A stretch of DNA of 64,000 bases from Paenibacillus sp. P25 (GTDB lineage: Bacteria; Bacillota; Bacilli; Paenibacillales; NBRC-103111): assembly GCA_024704175.1 (NCBI GenBank), contig CP085629.1, forward strand, positions 8,173,501-8,237,500, given 5' to 3'. Position numbers and translations under genes: made by a program. A model generated the notes under the pieces. That model had not been told where the DNA came from. It was given only the letters and a program-made list of their open reading frames with translations, and did not search any database. Of this stretch, positions 27,376-38,196 are shown one piece after another. How positions within the stretch are numbered: the stretch's first letter is position 1; every line of letters begins with the position of its first letter.

Positions 27376-28166
27376 GCAAATCGGGTGCCGCCTGCGCGGC
27401 GGCCTTTCAGTTTTTGACACGGTCGCCGGTACCGGTGCGGCTGGAGTATACCGATGCTCTGTTTCGGCGGAGCGTCGTTTTTTATCCGCTGGCAGGTCTT
27501 GTTCTCGGGCCGCTGCTCTCCTTGGCCGGGACGCCGCTGCACATGGGGCTCCCGGCGCCGCCGTCGGCCGCTCTGCTGCTCGCCGTCTGGGTGGGGCTCA
27601 CCGGGGCTCTGCACCTTGACGGGCTGATGGATACGGCCGACGGCGTGCTGAGCCACCGTTCCCGTGAACGGATGCTCGAGATCATGAAGGACAGCCGTGT
27701 CGGGGCCATGGGCGTGATCGCCTGCGCTCTGGTGCTGCTGCTGAAATGGTCTCTGCTTGCAGAGCTGCTCGGCAGCAGGGTCTGGGGGAAAGCCTCATGG
27801 CTCCTGCCGCTGGTCCCGCTTTGGAGCCGGTGGTACATGGTGGTCGCTATCGCCTGCTGGCCTTACGCCCGGGCGGGCTCTTCCGGAGGCATCGGCGGTT
27901 ATTTCCGCGGTGTAGGCCGGAAGCATATGCTCGCACACACAGTGCTCGCACTGCTGCTCACGCTTGGCCTGCTGCTGCTTTCCGGCTTGGCTCCGGAGGA
28001 CTCATTCGCGCCGCTCTTTATCGTCTTGGTGACTGTTATATGCGGCGTAAGCGGGAGTCTTTATTTGAGCCGCAAGCTGGGCGGGCTCACGGGCGATACC
28101 TACGGAGCTTTGAACGAGCTGCTCGAAACAGTCCTGCTGCTCTTGCTCGTACTGTGGGTGTGTTAG
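27351..28166 (+). CDS. cobS: Adenosylcobinamide-GDP ribazoletransferase
   Basis: About 270 residues with seven or so hydrophobic segments. CobS joins AdoCbi-GDP and alpha-ribazole (phosphate), the final step of cobalamin assembly, in the membrane. Motifs: AFQFLTRSPVPV, FYPLAGLVLG, GALHLDGLMDTADGVLSHRSRERMLEIMKDSRVGAMGV and GYFRGVGRKHM. I chose the GTG at 27351; an ATG four codons later is also possible. It overlaps the end of cbiB, a sign of translational coupling. No frame break is seen. Confidence 0.94.
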   Translation: MRDVMAWISKSGAACAAAFQFLTRSPVPVRLEYTDALFRRSVVFYPLAGLVLGPLLSLAGTPLHMGLPAPPSAALLLAVWVGLTGALHLDGLMDTADGVLSHRSRERMLEIMKDSRVGAMGVIACALVLLLKWSLLAELLGSRVWGKASWLLPLVPLWSRWYMVVAIACWPYARAGSSGGIGGYFRGVGRKHMLAHTVLALLLTLGLLLLSGLAPEDSFAPLFIVLVTVICGVSGSLYLSRKLGGLTGDTYGALNELLETVLLLLLVLWVC

Positions 28167-28194
28167 AAATCAGATCTATTGGAGGTGGATCGGC

Positions 28195-30970
28195 ATGCTG
28201 GAGCAATACGGACACGGCGGGGATTTGCGGACGGCGGCGGAAGCCTTCGGCGGTTCGCCGGAGCGTTTTCTCGACTTCAGCTCCAATATGAATCCGCTGG
28301 GCCCCCCGGAAGCCGTCGGCCGGATTCTTGCGGGCAGCTGGCGGGAGGTGGTGCATTATCCTGATCCTGCAGTTCGCGAGCTGACGGCAAAGCTGGCTGC
28401 AAAGCACGGGGTACCGGCGGAATGCGTGCTTGTGGGCAACGGCGCCGCCGAGCTCATCGATCTCGCGGTACGGATTCTGGAGCCGAAGGTGACGGGGCTC
28501 GCCAGGCCGTCCTTTGCCGAATATGAGGAAGCGGTACGGAAAATCGGCGGACAGGTGCGGGATATTCCACTTCGGGAGGAGACGGGCTTCCGGCTGTCGG
28601 AAGGGGATATCGCGGAAGCGACGGCTGTCTGCGACCTGCTGATGCTGGGCCACCCGAACAATCCGACGGGGCGGTCGCTAGGCGAAGAAATGCTGGAACG
28701 GCTGGCGGCGGTAAGAAAACCGGTGATCGTGGATGAAGCCTTCCTCGACTTTTCTCCCGAGGAGGAGCGGCTGACCTTGACCGGCGCGGCGGCGGTGAAC
28801 CGGCAACTGATCGTGATTCGCTCGATGACGAAATTTTACTCCATCCCCGGTCTGAGACTGGGGTATGCCGTGGCACATCCGGACCGCATTGCCCGGATGA
28901 AGCGGCCGCAGGTGCCGTGGAGCGTGAATGCGCTGGCCCAGTGGATCGGGTCGGCCGTGCTGGAGGAGCATGCGTTTGCCGCGGAAACGAAAAAGTGGTC
29001 GCCTGAAGAGCGGGAATGGCTTTCCCATCGTCTGCGGCGACTCGGGCTGAAGGTGTACGACAGCGACGTGAATTTCCTGCTGCTCTCCCTGGAGCCGCTT
29101 CAGTTAAAAGCACGGGAGCCGCAGGAGGCAATGGGGCGGCAAGGTGTCCTGATCCGCGACGCCTCGCGGTTTCCGGGCCTCAGCGAAGCTTATGTCCGGG
29201 TCGCCGTCAAGACCCGTGAGCAGAACGAGCGGCTGGCGAACGGGCTGGCTTCCGTAATTGAGATGCTGAAATCACGCCAAACCGTTTCGGTCTCGGCGGA
29301 AAAGCCTGCAGCGGTCGGGGGAAGCGAGTCAGCCCCGGGGAACGGCCACGGCAAGCCTGTATCCAAAGGGACTCAGACCGCCCTCGTCAACCCGGTGCAC
29401 ACCGATGCCGAAGCAGGGCGGTCGGCTCCGCACGGCAAAACCATTATGCTGCAGGGCACGGGCTCGGATGTGGGCAAAAGTCTGCTGACGGCCGGTCTCT
29501 GCCGCATTTTCCTGCAGGACGGGTTCCGCGTGGCTCCCTTCAAGTCGCAGAATATGTCGCTTAATTCATACGTAACGCCGGACGGGAAAGAAATCGGGCG
29601 CGCCCAAGGAATGCAGGCCGATGCCTGCCGCGTTCCGGCAACGACGGATATGAACCCGATTCTACTGAAGCCGAAGAAGGATATGGTTTCCCAGGTGGTG
29701 GTGCACGGCAGGCCCTACCGGGACCTGGATGCCCGAACTTACCGGGAGCGGTATTTATCCGAGGCGGAGGCGGTGGTGAAGGATGCGCTGCACCGGCTGC
29801 AGAGCGAATACGATCTGATCGTCATGGAGGGGGCGGGCAGCCCGGCTGAGGTCAATCTGAAGGACCGGGATATCGTCAATATGCGGATGGCCGGATGGGC
29901 CGATGCGCCGGTCATTCTCGTCGCGGATATCGACCGGGGCGGCGTATTCGCTTCTTTGGTCGGCACGCTGGATATTTTATCCCCCGAGGAACGCACCGCG
30001 TGAAGGGCTTTATCATCAACAAATTCCGCGGGGACGTCTCTCTGCTGAAGCCCGGGCTCGAATGGCTGGAAAGCCGAACGGGAAAACCGGTGCTCGGCGT
30101 CATTCCCTACCTGCCCGATTTGGGTCTTGAGGATGAGGATTCGGCTTCACTGGACCGGAAGCTGGCGGTCGCCCGCACGGAAGGCATAGCGGATCCGGCA
30201 GTAGAGCCGGAGGCTTGTCTCGATATCGCCGTCATCCGGTCGCCGCGAATTTCCAACTTTACGGATATCGATCCCTTGTTCCATGAACCGGATGTCCGCG
30301 TGCGGTATATCGATTCGGATGCGGATTTCGGCCGGCCCGACGCCGTGATTCTACCGGGCAGCAAGAACACGGTTGACGACCTGCTGTATCTCCGCTCAGC
30401 CGGAATTGAACGCAAGCTGCAGGCTTATGCCGCGCAGGGTGGATGGCTCACGGGCATTTGTGCCGGTTACCAAATGATGGGCACCTGGTCGCTGGATCCG
30501 GAACTGGTCGAGTCGGATCAGCCGGAGCTTGAAGGCCTGAACCTGGTTCCGGCCCAAACGGTATTTGCAGCGGACAAAAGAACAATCCGCGTCGAGGGCA
30601 AGTCGCAGCTTTACGCGCCGGACGGCGGATCGTCGCCTGTTAGCGGGTACGAGATTCATATGGGGCGCACGGAGTTCACCGAACCGGTTCAGCATCCCTT
30701 CGAGATCCGGCGCACGGGAGCGGACGATTACGTTCCGGACGGGGCAATGGGCGCCAGCGACAGGATATGGGGTACATACCTTCACGGCATCCTGCATAAT
30801 GACGATTTCCGCCGCGCCTGGCTCAACCGGATTCGGGAGGCAAAGGGATGGGAGGCGCGCCGTCCGGTCTGCGTTTCATGGAACGGCGGGAGGCCGCGTT
30901 CGACCGGCTGGCGGATCATCTCCGCGACCACTTGGATATGAAGCTTTTGTATGAGATGATGGGACTATAA
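28195..30970 (+). CDS. CobD-CobQ fusion: threonine-phosphate decarboxylase + cobyric acid synthase (two frameshifts)
   Basis: One uninterrupted frame from the ATG at 28195 (GGAGGTGG upstream) encodes two cobalamin enzymes. Residues 1-360: PLP-dependent CobD, making aminopropanol phosphate (FSSNMNPLGPP, HPNNPTG, VDEAFLDF, PLP Lys in SMTKFYSIPGLRLGY). Residues about 361-418: a Gly/Ser/Ala/Pro-rich linker with no stop and no credible internal ribosome site. From about 420: CobQ/CbiP, amidating side chains b, d, e and g (P-loop GTGSDVGKS, FKSQNMSLNS, glutamine amidotransferase GICAGYQMMG, GTYLHGILHND). CobQ changes frame near 30000 (one C missing in ACCGCG) and near 30855. The repaired end is RDHLDMKLLYEMMGL, stop 30970, about 925 residues in all. 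A rare fusion, or a stop hidden by an error in the linker. Confidence 0.85.
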
Positions 30971-31002
30971 GCCGGATATACCAATCAGAAGGAGGGAAAG
31001 GA

Positions 31003-31572
31003 ATGCGGATTTATACACGTACGGGAGACGCCGGACAAACCGGGGTTATCGGCGGACGGGTCGACAAGGACGATGTGCGGGTGGAGGCGTACGGCACGGT
31101 GGATGAGCTGAACTGTTTCGTCGGTCAGGCGATTGGCTTCCTCGATCCCGAGCGGGATGCGGACCTAAGGGCCGACCTGCTCGAGATTCAGCACGAAATC
31201 TTCGACTGCGGCTCCGACCTCGCACTGCTGAAGCAGGAGCTGCGTCCCTATAAGGTTACGGCCGAGATGGTGGAACGGCTGGAGACGTGGATCGACAAGT
31301 ACGATGCGGAGACGCCGGATATCAAGCGGTTTATTCTTCCCGGTGGCGGCCCGGCGTCCTCTGCACTGCACGTATGCCGCACGGTCTGCCGCCGCGCCGA
31401 GCGGCGGGTGGTGACGCTGGCTCGCACACAGCCGATTAATGACGAGGTCCGCCGCTATTTGAACCGGCTCTCGGATCTCTTCTTTACCGTCGCCCGGACC
31501 GCGAACCACCGCGCCGGCATCGGCGATGTGGAATATGTACGGAGCGCCGAGGTATTCCGCCGCAAATCATGA
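31003..31572 (+). CDS. PduO-type cob(I)alamin adenosyltransferase
   Basis: 189 residues, intact. The N-terminal YTRTGDAGQTGVIGG binds ATP, DELNCFVGQAI follows, and FILPGGGPASSALHVCRTVCRRAERRVV carries the active-site Arg/Glu helix. Homotrimeric PduO/MMAB family that adenosylates reduced corrinoid, needed before the CbiB/CobU/CobS steps. The ATG has AGAAGGAGGG upstream, 32 bp after CobQ. The stop overlaps the rluD start (ATGA). Confidence 0.94.
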   Translation: MRIYTRTGDAGQTGVIGGRVDKDDVRVEAYGTVDELNCFVGQAIGFLDPERDADLRADLLEIQHEIFDCGSDLALLKQELRPYKVTAEMVERLETWIDKYDAETPDIKRFILPGGGPASSALHVCRTVCRRAERRVVTLARTQPINDEVRRYLNRLSDLFFTVARTANHRAGIGDVEYVRSAEVFRRKS

Positions 31573-32486
31573 GCTACTACAAGCCGCTTGAATACGTCGT
31601 CCCCCCGAGGAGGAGGGCTTTATCCTCCGTACCATTTTGCAGAAACGGATGGGGGTATCCCGGAAGCTCCTCTCCCGGCTCAAGCTGACGGAGCAGGGGA
31701 TTACGGTGAACGGCGAACGCAAATACATCGACATCAAGGTGAAACCGGGAGATCTGGTGGCCGTGCGCATGGAAAAGGAAGCGTCCGAGGACATTTTGCC
31801 GCAGCCGATGGAGCTGGATATCCTCTACGAGGATGAGGAGCCGCTGGTGCTGAACAAGCCGGCCGGTCTCGTCGTGCATCCGACGCACGGCCATTATACG
31901 GGCACGATTGCGAACGGGGTCGTTCATTACTGGGCGCAGCAGGGGCAGAGCTTCCGCTTCCGTCCGGTGCACCGGCTCGACCAGGAAACGTCCGGGGTCC
32001 TCGCCATCGCCAAAAATCCATACGTCCACCAACAAATTTCCGAGCAGATGCAGGCCCACGAGGTGAAAAAGGAATACATCGCGCTCGTACACGGCTGGGT
32101 AGAGACGGACGCGGGCACAATCGAGGGACCGATCGACCGGGATCCGCAGCGACCGCATATCCGCATTGTCACGCCGGAGGGCTATCCGGCGGTTACGCAT
32201 TACCGCGTGGAACGCCGTTTCCGCGAAGCGACCATGGTCCGGTCTGCGGCTGGAGACCGGCCGGACGCATCAGATCCGAGTCCACATGAAGCATCTCGGC
32301 CATCCGCTGCTCGGGGACAAGCTGTACGGGCCCGAGATACCGGCCGGAGAAGACTGGATCGCGCGTCAGGCGCTGCACGCCGCAGTTCTCGGCTTTATCC
32401 ATCCGGTGGAGAAGCGCTGGCTGGAGCTGGAGGCGCCGCCGCCTCCGGATATGGAGGAATGCATCCGGCGTCTGGAGCAGGTGTAG
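31569..32486 (+). CDS. RluD-family pseudouridine synthase (two frameshifts)
   Basis: About 305 residues. An N-terminal S4-like RNA-binding domain (RMGVSRKLLSRLKLTEQGITVNGERK) is followed by the RsuA/RluD core with catalytic Asp in VHRLDQETSGVLAIAK and the LETGRTHQIRVHMKHLGHPLLGDKLYG motif. Frames change at 31605-31612 (one G missing in CCCCCCGAGG) and at 32241-32246 (GGTCTGCGG for GGCTGCGG). The ATG overlaps the adenosyltransferase stop, so it is co-transcribed with the cobalamin genes although its substrate is rRNA or tRNA uridine. Confidence 0.9.
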
Positions 32487-32539
32487 AATTACGCCAGAAA
32501 TTAAAGGATTGCCCCCTTCAGGCCTAAAGCCGCTTCCCG

Positions 32540-32617
32540 TATAATAGATATACCGACAGGGCCGCCTTCCGGCGACCGCATCGCGACCCTCAAGGCCAAC
32601 GACCTTGGGGGCTTTTT
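32540..32617 (+). terminator. Terminator of the cobalamin operon, possible small RNA
   Basis: CCCTCAAGG pairs with CCTTGGGGG (one T-G) and is followed by CTTTTT, ending near 32617. A perfect TATAAT at 32540-32545 lies just upstream, but with a poor -35 (TTCAGG, 17 bp away). The 32552-32617 segment also folds as CCGCC/GGCG and AGGG/CCCT, so an independent short RNA is possible. Confidence 0.6.
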
Positions 32618-32679
32618 CCATCTAAGCCAATCGGCTTGGAGCAACTGGGAATCACTCAGGTGAAGGGGGACGGCAAAGG

Positions 32680-34300
32680 ATGTACAAATTGATTATCGTA
32701 GACGATGAGCCCACGGTCCGTTTCGGCCTGCGCAGCTATTTCAATTGGAACGACTACGGGATCGAGGTGGTGGCGGAAGCGGAGGACGGGGAAGAGGGGC
32801 CGCAGGCCGTCGAACGGTTCCTGCCCGATTTGATCCTGACGGATGTGCGCATGCTCCATATGGACGGAATTGCGATGGTCGCGGAGATTCGCTCGCGGCA
32901 CCCTCATATCAAGATCGTTTTTGTCAGCGGCCACGACGATGCGGATTATTTGAAATCGGCACTTCAGGTGAGTGCCGTCGATTATATCTTCAAGCCGGTC
33001 AATATGCAGGAGCTGCAAACCGTGGTGGAACGCGTGCTTCATGCACTGCAGGAAGAGCAGACGGAACGGAGGCTTATTGCCGATATGCAGGAGAAGCTGA
33101 CGCAGAGCATGCCGCTGCTCCGTGAGAAGTTTCTCATGTCCGTCATCCGCGACGGCATCCCAAGGCCCGAGCGGATTCGGGAGCGGCTTGATTTTTTGGG
33201 ACTGGGGTCGCCTTTGGAAGCTTCTTATTGGGTTATCCTATTGCGGATCGACGACAGCGCGGAGGTAATCGATAAGCGGACGGAGCGGGACAGGCAACTG
33301 CTCGCCTACGCCATCCTGAACATCTGCCAGGAGCTGATCGGCCGCTTCATGAAGGGCTATGCTTTCGAGAATCAGAGCGGTGAATATATCGGCATTTTGT
33401 ATGGAAGCGGGGAGAAAGAGGGGCTGGAGGATCAACTGTTTCTGCTCGCCGAAGAAATGAGGGAGAATCTGGCGCGTTGGCTCAAGATCAGTGTGACGAT
33501 CGGCGTCGGCGAAAGGGTGAACCGGCTCCAGGCACTGCCGCAGTCCTACAACCGGGCAAGGGAAGCCGCGGATCAGAAATGGTATCTGGGCAAGAACCGG
33601 ATTATTACGATGGACAGCTTGGAGACGGGGGACGGGGACTCTTACCGGTTCGAGCCCGTGCAGATTGAACGGTTGAACTCGGCACTCAAAGCAGCGGATT
33701 TGGCGGCCGTCATGGCGGAGCTGAGCGATTGGTTCGAGCGGCTGGCGCGCAACCGCCGGGACGGATTCCGCTACGGACGGATCATGTCGCTCGAGCTGAT
33801 TTTGCTGTCGAACCGGTCTGCTGCTGGAGCTGCATATTCCCACACGCGACTTGGAGGAACGGTCGACGGAGCTGTGGGAACAAATTTTTCAACAGGAAAC
33901 GATCGCCGATCTAAGGCGGCTCCTGGACTCTCATATGACAGAAGTTTGCCGGCAGATCCACGAGAAACGAAGCGGCAGGGCAAGGAATGTGATTGAACGG
34001 ATCAAAGCGGTGATGGATCAGCGGTACGCCGAGAATTTGACGGTTTCCGACATTGCTGAAAGCGTTTACCTTAGTTCGACTTATGTCAGCCTTCTCTTCA
34101 AACAGGAGACTGGGGAAACGGTGTACGAATACTTGACCAAAGTAAGAATCGAACGGGCGAAGGAACTCCTGCGCGATGCCCGGATCAAATTTTACGAGAT
34201 CTGCGATGCGGTGGGCTATTCGGATCCGAGCCATTTCAGCAAAATTTTCAAAAAATATACGGGCCTAACCCCCAGCGCCTATCGGGACCGGGGCATGTAA
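32680..34300 (+). CDS. YesN-type response regulator, AraC output domain (one frameshift)
   Basis: About 540 residues. Receiver domain (1-120): LIIVDDEPTVRFGLRSYFNW, phosphoacceptor Asp in FLPDLILTDVRM, Lys in YIFKPVNMQEL. The middle region of ~270 residues is typical of YesN/YpdC-like regulators. The C-terminal ~100 residues are two AraC helix-turn-helices (VSDIAESVYLSSTYVSLLFKQETG and ICDAVGYSDPSHFSKIFKKYTGLTPSAYR). The frame moves +1 at 33814-33819 (CGGTCTGCTG for CGGCTGCTG). It precedes its sensor kinase by 16 bp and likely activates the ABC importer genes from 36321. Confidence 0.93.
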
Positions 34301-34316
34301 AGGGGGATCGCTTCGG

Positions 34317-36155
34317 ATGAAGCCGCACGCTCCAAGATGGCTTAACTGGCTGATGCCGCCGCTTCGGGGGATCGTGGCCGCAAGATATTGGCTGATGGCC
34401 TATGTGCTGCTGATTTTACTGCCGGTCAGCCTGCTTCTCTACTCGTATTATCAAAAGTCTGCCGCCATTCTGGAACAGGAGGTCACCCGCTCCATGCTGC
34501 AGACCCTGAGGCAAACGGGAATCAATCTGCAGTACCAAATGGACCGGGTTCGGGACACCTCCAATGCCTTGTTTATGAACCCGTATCTGTACAAATATGT
34601 CATGGGTCCCGATACCGACGATCCGTTCGATACGGTCAAAGGGCTGCGTTCGCTGATCGGCGCCGCCGAGTCGAACGATAATGTGTTCCGCATCCGGCTG
34701 TTCGTGGAGGATACCAAGCTGTATGCGGGCGAGAAGATCAACTTTTTTCCCCTGGCGAATTTGAAGGCGCGCTCCTGGTATCCCCGGATTGTCGAGGCCG
34801 GCGGCTCGATGGTGTGGACGGGGGCCTACAAGGAATCCTACATCGACAAGGGCGATGCCTACGTCCTGTCGAGTGCACGGATGCTGCGGGATCCCGACAG
34901 GTATGACCGGATGATCGGGGTACTGGTGGTCGATATGACGGAACAGACGCTGCGGGATATCATCGGCCGGGTGGAGCTGTCTGAGCAAAAGCTGCTGTAT
35001 ATCACGGATCGGGAGGGCAAGCTGATTTGGCATACGGACAAGGCGATGATCGGTCAGCCCGCTCCTTTGGTTGACGAAGCGGCGGCTTCGGAAGAGGAAG
35101 GGGCCGTGAAATTTGCTCACGGCAAGGATACGGCCTACCGCATCTTTACCACGATTCCTTCCACCGGGTGGAAGCTGACGGCGGAAGTGCCGGCGGCCGA
35201 AATTACGCGCCAAGCCTTTACGTTAAACCGGTTTTCCGGCGCAGCCGCGCTGCTCGGCGTGTCCGTTCTGTTCCTGCTGCTCGTCTTTGTGCTGATGGCC
35301 TTTGTCATTCAAAGCATGAACCGGAGGAGTGCGGCTCGTCATCCGCACGATTCACCGGGAAGGCGTGGAGCGCCTGGACGGGTATGGGGCAAAGCGGGAG
35401 GAAATCTGAATCTGTTGGAACGCAGCGTGGATCATATGCTTCATAAAGTGAAGGAATTGATGGAGGAGACGTATACGGCCAAGGTGCAGGAGCGCGAGGC
35501 CCAGTCGCGGGCTCTGCAGGCGCAAATTAATCCGCATTTTCTGTATAACACGCTGGACACGATCAATTGGGCTGCGATGGGCCGGGGGCTCACGATGTCA
35601 GCCAGATGATCGACGGCTTGGCGAAATATTTCAGGCTGAGCCTGAGTAAAGGACGGGACACGGTACGTGTGGAGGATGAGTTAAATCTGGCCAAGGTCTA
35701 CCTCGAGCTGCAGCAGAACCGGTTTCCCTGCAGCTTCACCTTTACGATAGAGGCCGATCCTGCCGTCTATGACTATGAGATGCCGAAGCTGATCCTGCAG
35801 CCGATCGTGGAAAATGCGGTCGCTTCACGGAATCCGCAAGTCGAAGGCGAAGAAAGGCTCGATCCGGATTGAAGCGGGGCTGGAAGGGGAGGACCTGCTG
35901 CTCTCTGTAACGGATGACGGGTCCGGCATGGGCGGGGAGACGGCGGCGAGGCTCCTGACGGAGCCCCGGCCCGAACTGCGAACGGACGGTTCGGGCAGTT
36001 CTTACGGGCTGTATAATGTGAACGAACGCATCCGTTTGTTTTCGGGGGAGGCCTACGGGCTGTCCATCGCAACCAAGCTGGACGAAGGAACGACGGTGCG
36101 GGTTCGCCTGAAGCCCGTACGAAGCGGTTCCGATGCGGAACCGCCCTCTTTTTAA
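34317..36155 (+). CDS. YesM-type sensor histidine kinase (four frameshifts)
   Basis: About 610 residues. TM helix near 25-45 (YWLMAYVLLILLPVSLLLYSYY), a ~240-residue extracytoplasmic dCache-like sensor domain, TM helix near 305-328, a degraded HAMP region, then His_kinase with INPHFLYNTLDTINWAAM (phospho-His), N-box LQPIVENAV and G-box VTDDGSGMGG plus GLYNVNERIRLF. Frame changes near 35335 and 35405 (compensating), 35590 (one G missing in a G-run) and 35822 (one base extra). All domains are recoverable. It probably senses an extracellular sugar or polymer and signals to the upstream regulator. Confidence 0.9.
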
Positions 36156-36170
36156 GGCTGCAATCCGGTG

Positions 36171-36212
36171 AATGCCGGTTCCGACTCGTTGTTCGGGACC
36201 CGGCATTTTTTC
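36171..36212 (+). terminator. Terminator after the two-component system
   Basis: AATGCCGGTTCC pairs with GGGACCCGGCATT and is followed by TTTTTT. Confidence 0.85.
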
Positions 36213-36320
36213 ATGCCTGCCCCAACTCCATAGGATTTGACCAGAAACTATTGTTTCACCATCTACAGTGCTTTGGAGCCGGGCTCTATAATGAGAGTAT
36301 AAAACGGAGGTGACTCAGGC

Positions 36321-37484
36321 ATGGACACGACAACGGCCGCAGAGCTGGAGCAGCGGAATAAAGCGAGGACCGCCGTTACGCGGGACAACCGGTGGAAGCT
36401 CTTCCGAACCCATATCGATATGTATATCTTGCTCCTGCCGGGCCTTCTTCTGCTGCTTCTATTCAAATATACGCCGATGTACGGAATCCTTATCGCTTTT
36501 CAGGACTTTAACATTTTTGACGGGATCTCGGGCAGCAAGTGGGTAGGCCTCGAGCAATTCCGGAAGCTGATCCGCTCGGAGGAGTTCCTGCAGGTGTTCG
36601 CCAACACCCTGCTGATCAGCCTGTACAAAATCGTGCTGCTGTTCCCGGTGCCGATTCTGGTGGCGCCGCTGCTGAACGAGGTTCGGCGGATGCTGTTCAA
36701 GCGGACGGTGCAGACGATCATTTATTTGCCGCATTTTCTGTCTTGGGTGATCATTTCGGGGCTGTTCATCAACATCCTCTCTCCTTCCGGGGGGCTGGTC
36801 AATCAGCTGATCCAGTGGTTCGGCGCGAAGCCGGTATCCTTCCTGCTGGATAATGAGTGGTTCCGGAGCGTGGTGGTGTTCACGGCGGGGTGGAAGGAAA
36901 CGGGCTGGAATGCGATCATCTTCATCGCCGCCATAGCCGGCATCGAGCAGGAGCAGTACGAGGCGGTCGCCATCGACGGGGCGGGACGCACCAAGCAGAT
37001 GCTTTACATCACGCTTCCCGGCATCCTGCCGACGATTGTGCTGATGTTTATTCTGCGGATCGGCGACCTGCTGGAGGCGGGAACAGAGCAGATTCTGACG
37101 CTCTACAACCCGGTTGTTTACCAGACGGGCGATGTGATCGGAACTTACGTATACCGGGTCGGGCTCGGTAAAATGGATTACAGCTTCAGCACCGCGGTAG
37201 GCCTGTTCAACTCGGTCGTCGGCTTCCTTCTGATCGTGCTCGGGAACATGCTCAGCCGGAAGCTCGCTGCAAAGAAGTATATGGTAGGAGGCTCGGATCA
37301 TGCGCAAAAAAACGCTAGGCGACATCGGCTTGGACCTCTTTTCCTACGGCGTTCTCCTGCTTCTGGCCGTTTCCACTCTGCTTGCCGTTTGCCAACGTGC
37401 TATCGAAGGCGGTCAGCGAGGAATGGGCGGTTGTCTCGGGCAAGGTGGGTATTTTCCCGATTGGCTTCCAGCTGCAAACCATGA
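36321..37484 (+). CDS. LplB-type ABC transporter permease
   Basis: ATG at 36321 after GGAGGTGA. Six membrane segments: MYILLLPGLLLLLLFKYTPMYGILIAFQDF, then LLISLYKIVLLFPVPILVAPLLNE and others. The ABC EAA loop is EQYEAVAIDGAGRTKQMLYITLPGILPT near residue 215. Recognisable homology ends near 37285 (LSRKLAAKKYMVGG). The open frame then runs 180 bp into ytcP, with low-quality residues, so a missing stop from an indel near 37275-37290 is likely. Together with the next two genes it forms a CUT1-type importer for an oligosaccharide or complex sugar. Confidence 0.88.
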   Translation: MDTTTAAELEQRNKARTAVTRDNRWKLFRTHIDMYILLLPGLLLLLLFKYTPMYGILIAFQDFNIFDGISGSKWVGLEQFRKLIRSEEFLQVFANTLLISLYKIVLLFPVPILVAPLLNEVRRMLFKRTVQTIIYLPHFLSWVIISGLFINILSPSGGLVNQLIQWFGAKPVSFLLDNEWFRSVVVFTAGWKETGWNAIIFIAAIAGIEQEQYEAVAIDGAGRTKQMLYITLPGILPTIVLMFILRIGDLLEAGTEQILTLYNPVVYQTGDVIGTYVYRVGLGKMDYSFSTAVGLFNSVVGFLLIVLGNMLSRKLAAKKYMVGGSDHAQKNARRHRLGPLFLRRSPASGRFHSACRLPTCYRRRSARNGRLSRARWVFSRLASSCKP

Positions 37485-38175
37485 AATATGTGGTGACTTC
37501 CAACCAATTCATTCACTCGTTTCTCATTTCCTTCGGGGTTACCGCAGGCGGTACGTCGCTGTCGATCCTGATCACCGCCGTGACGGCTTACCCGCTGTCC
37601 AAACGATATCTTCCCGGCATTGGTGCGATCATGGTGCTGTTTATCTTCACGATGATGTTTAACGGGGGATCATCCCGAATTATTTGCTGATCAAAAATCT
37701 GGGGCTCATCAACAGCTTATGGTCCCTGATTTTGCCGGCGGCGGTCAGCGTGTTTAATCTTCTGGTCATCAAAAGCTATTACGAGAGCTTGCCCGAGGCG
37801 CTGGAGGATTCGGCCAAAATGGACGGCGCCAGAACGTTCACGATCCTGTTCCGTATCATCCTGCCGCTCAGCGGTCCCGTGCTCGCCACGATCGCGCTCT
37901 TTTACGCGGTGTATTACTGGAACGACTTCTTCCATCCGATGCTTTACATCAGCGACCCGTCGCTCAAACCGCTGCAGCTGTACCTCCGGGATATCGTCAT
38001 GGATGCCGACTCCTCTACCGCATTGAATAAAAGCGCGGACGACATGATGAATGTCTCCCCGGAAGGCATGCGCTCCGCGACGGTGATCGCCTCTACGGTT
38101 CCGATTCTGCTGGTGTATCCGTTTTTGCAAAAATATTTTATCAAAGGCGTCCTGATCGGCTCCGTCAAGGGTTAA
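37300..38175 (+). CDS. YtcP-type ABC transporter permease (two frameshifts)
   Basis: ATG at 37300 with AGGAGG eight bases upstream. About 292 residues and six membrane segments. Partner of LplB: SFLISFGVTAGGTSLSILITAVTAYPLSKR, then EAA loop LPEALEDSAKMDGARTFTILFRIILPLSGP. A base is gained at 37378-37386 (GCTTGCCG for GCTGCCG) and one G is missing in the run near 37666-37670. With both repaired, NGGIIPNYLLIKNLGLINS is continuous. Ends IKGVLIGSVKG, the usual YtcP C-terminus. Confidence 0.92.
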
Positions 38176-38196
38176 ACCAATTCAAGGAGGGTTCTT

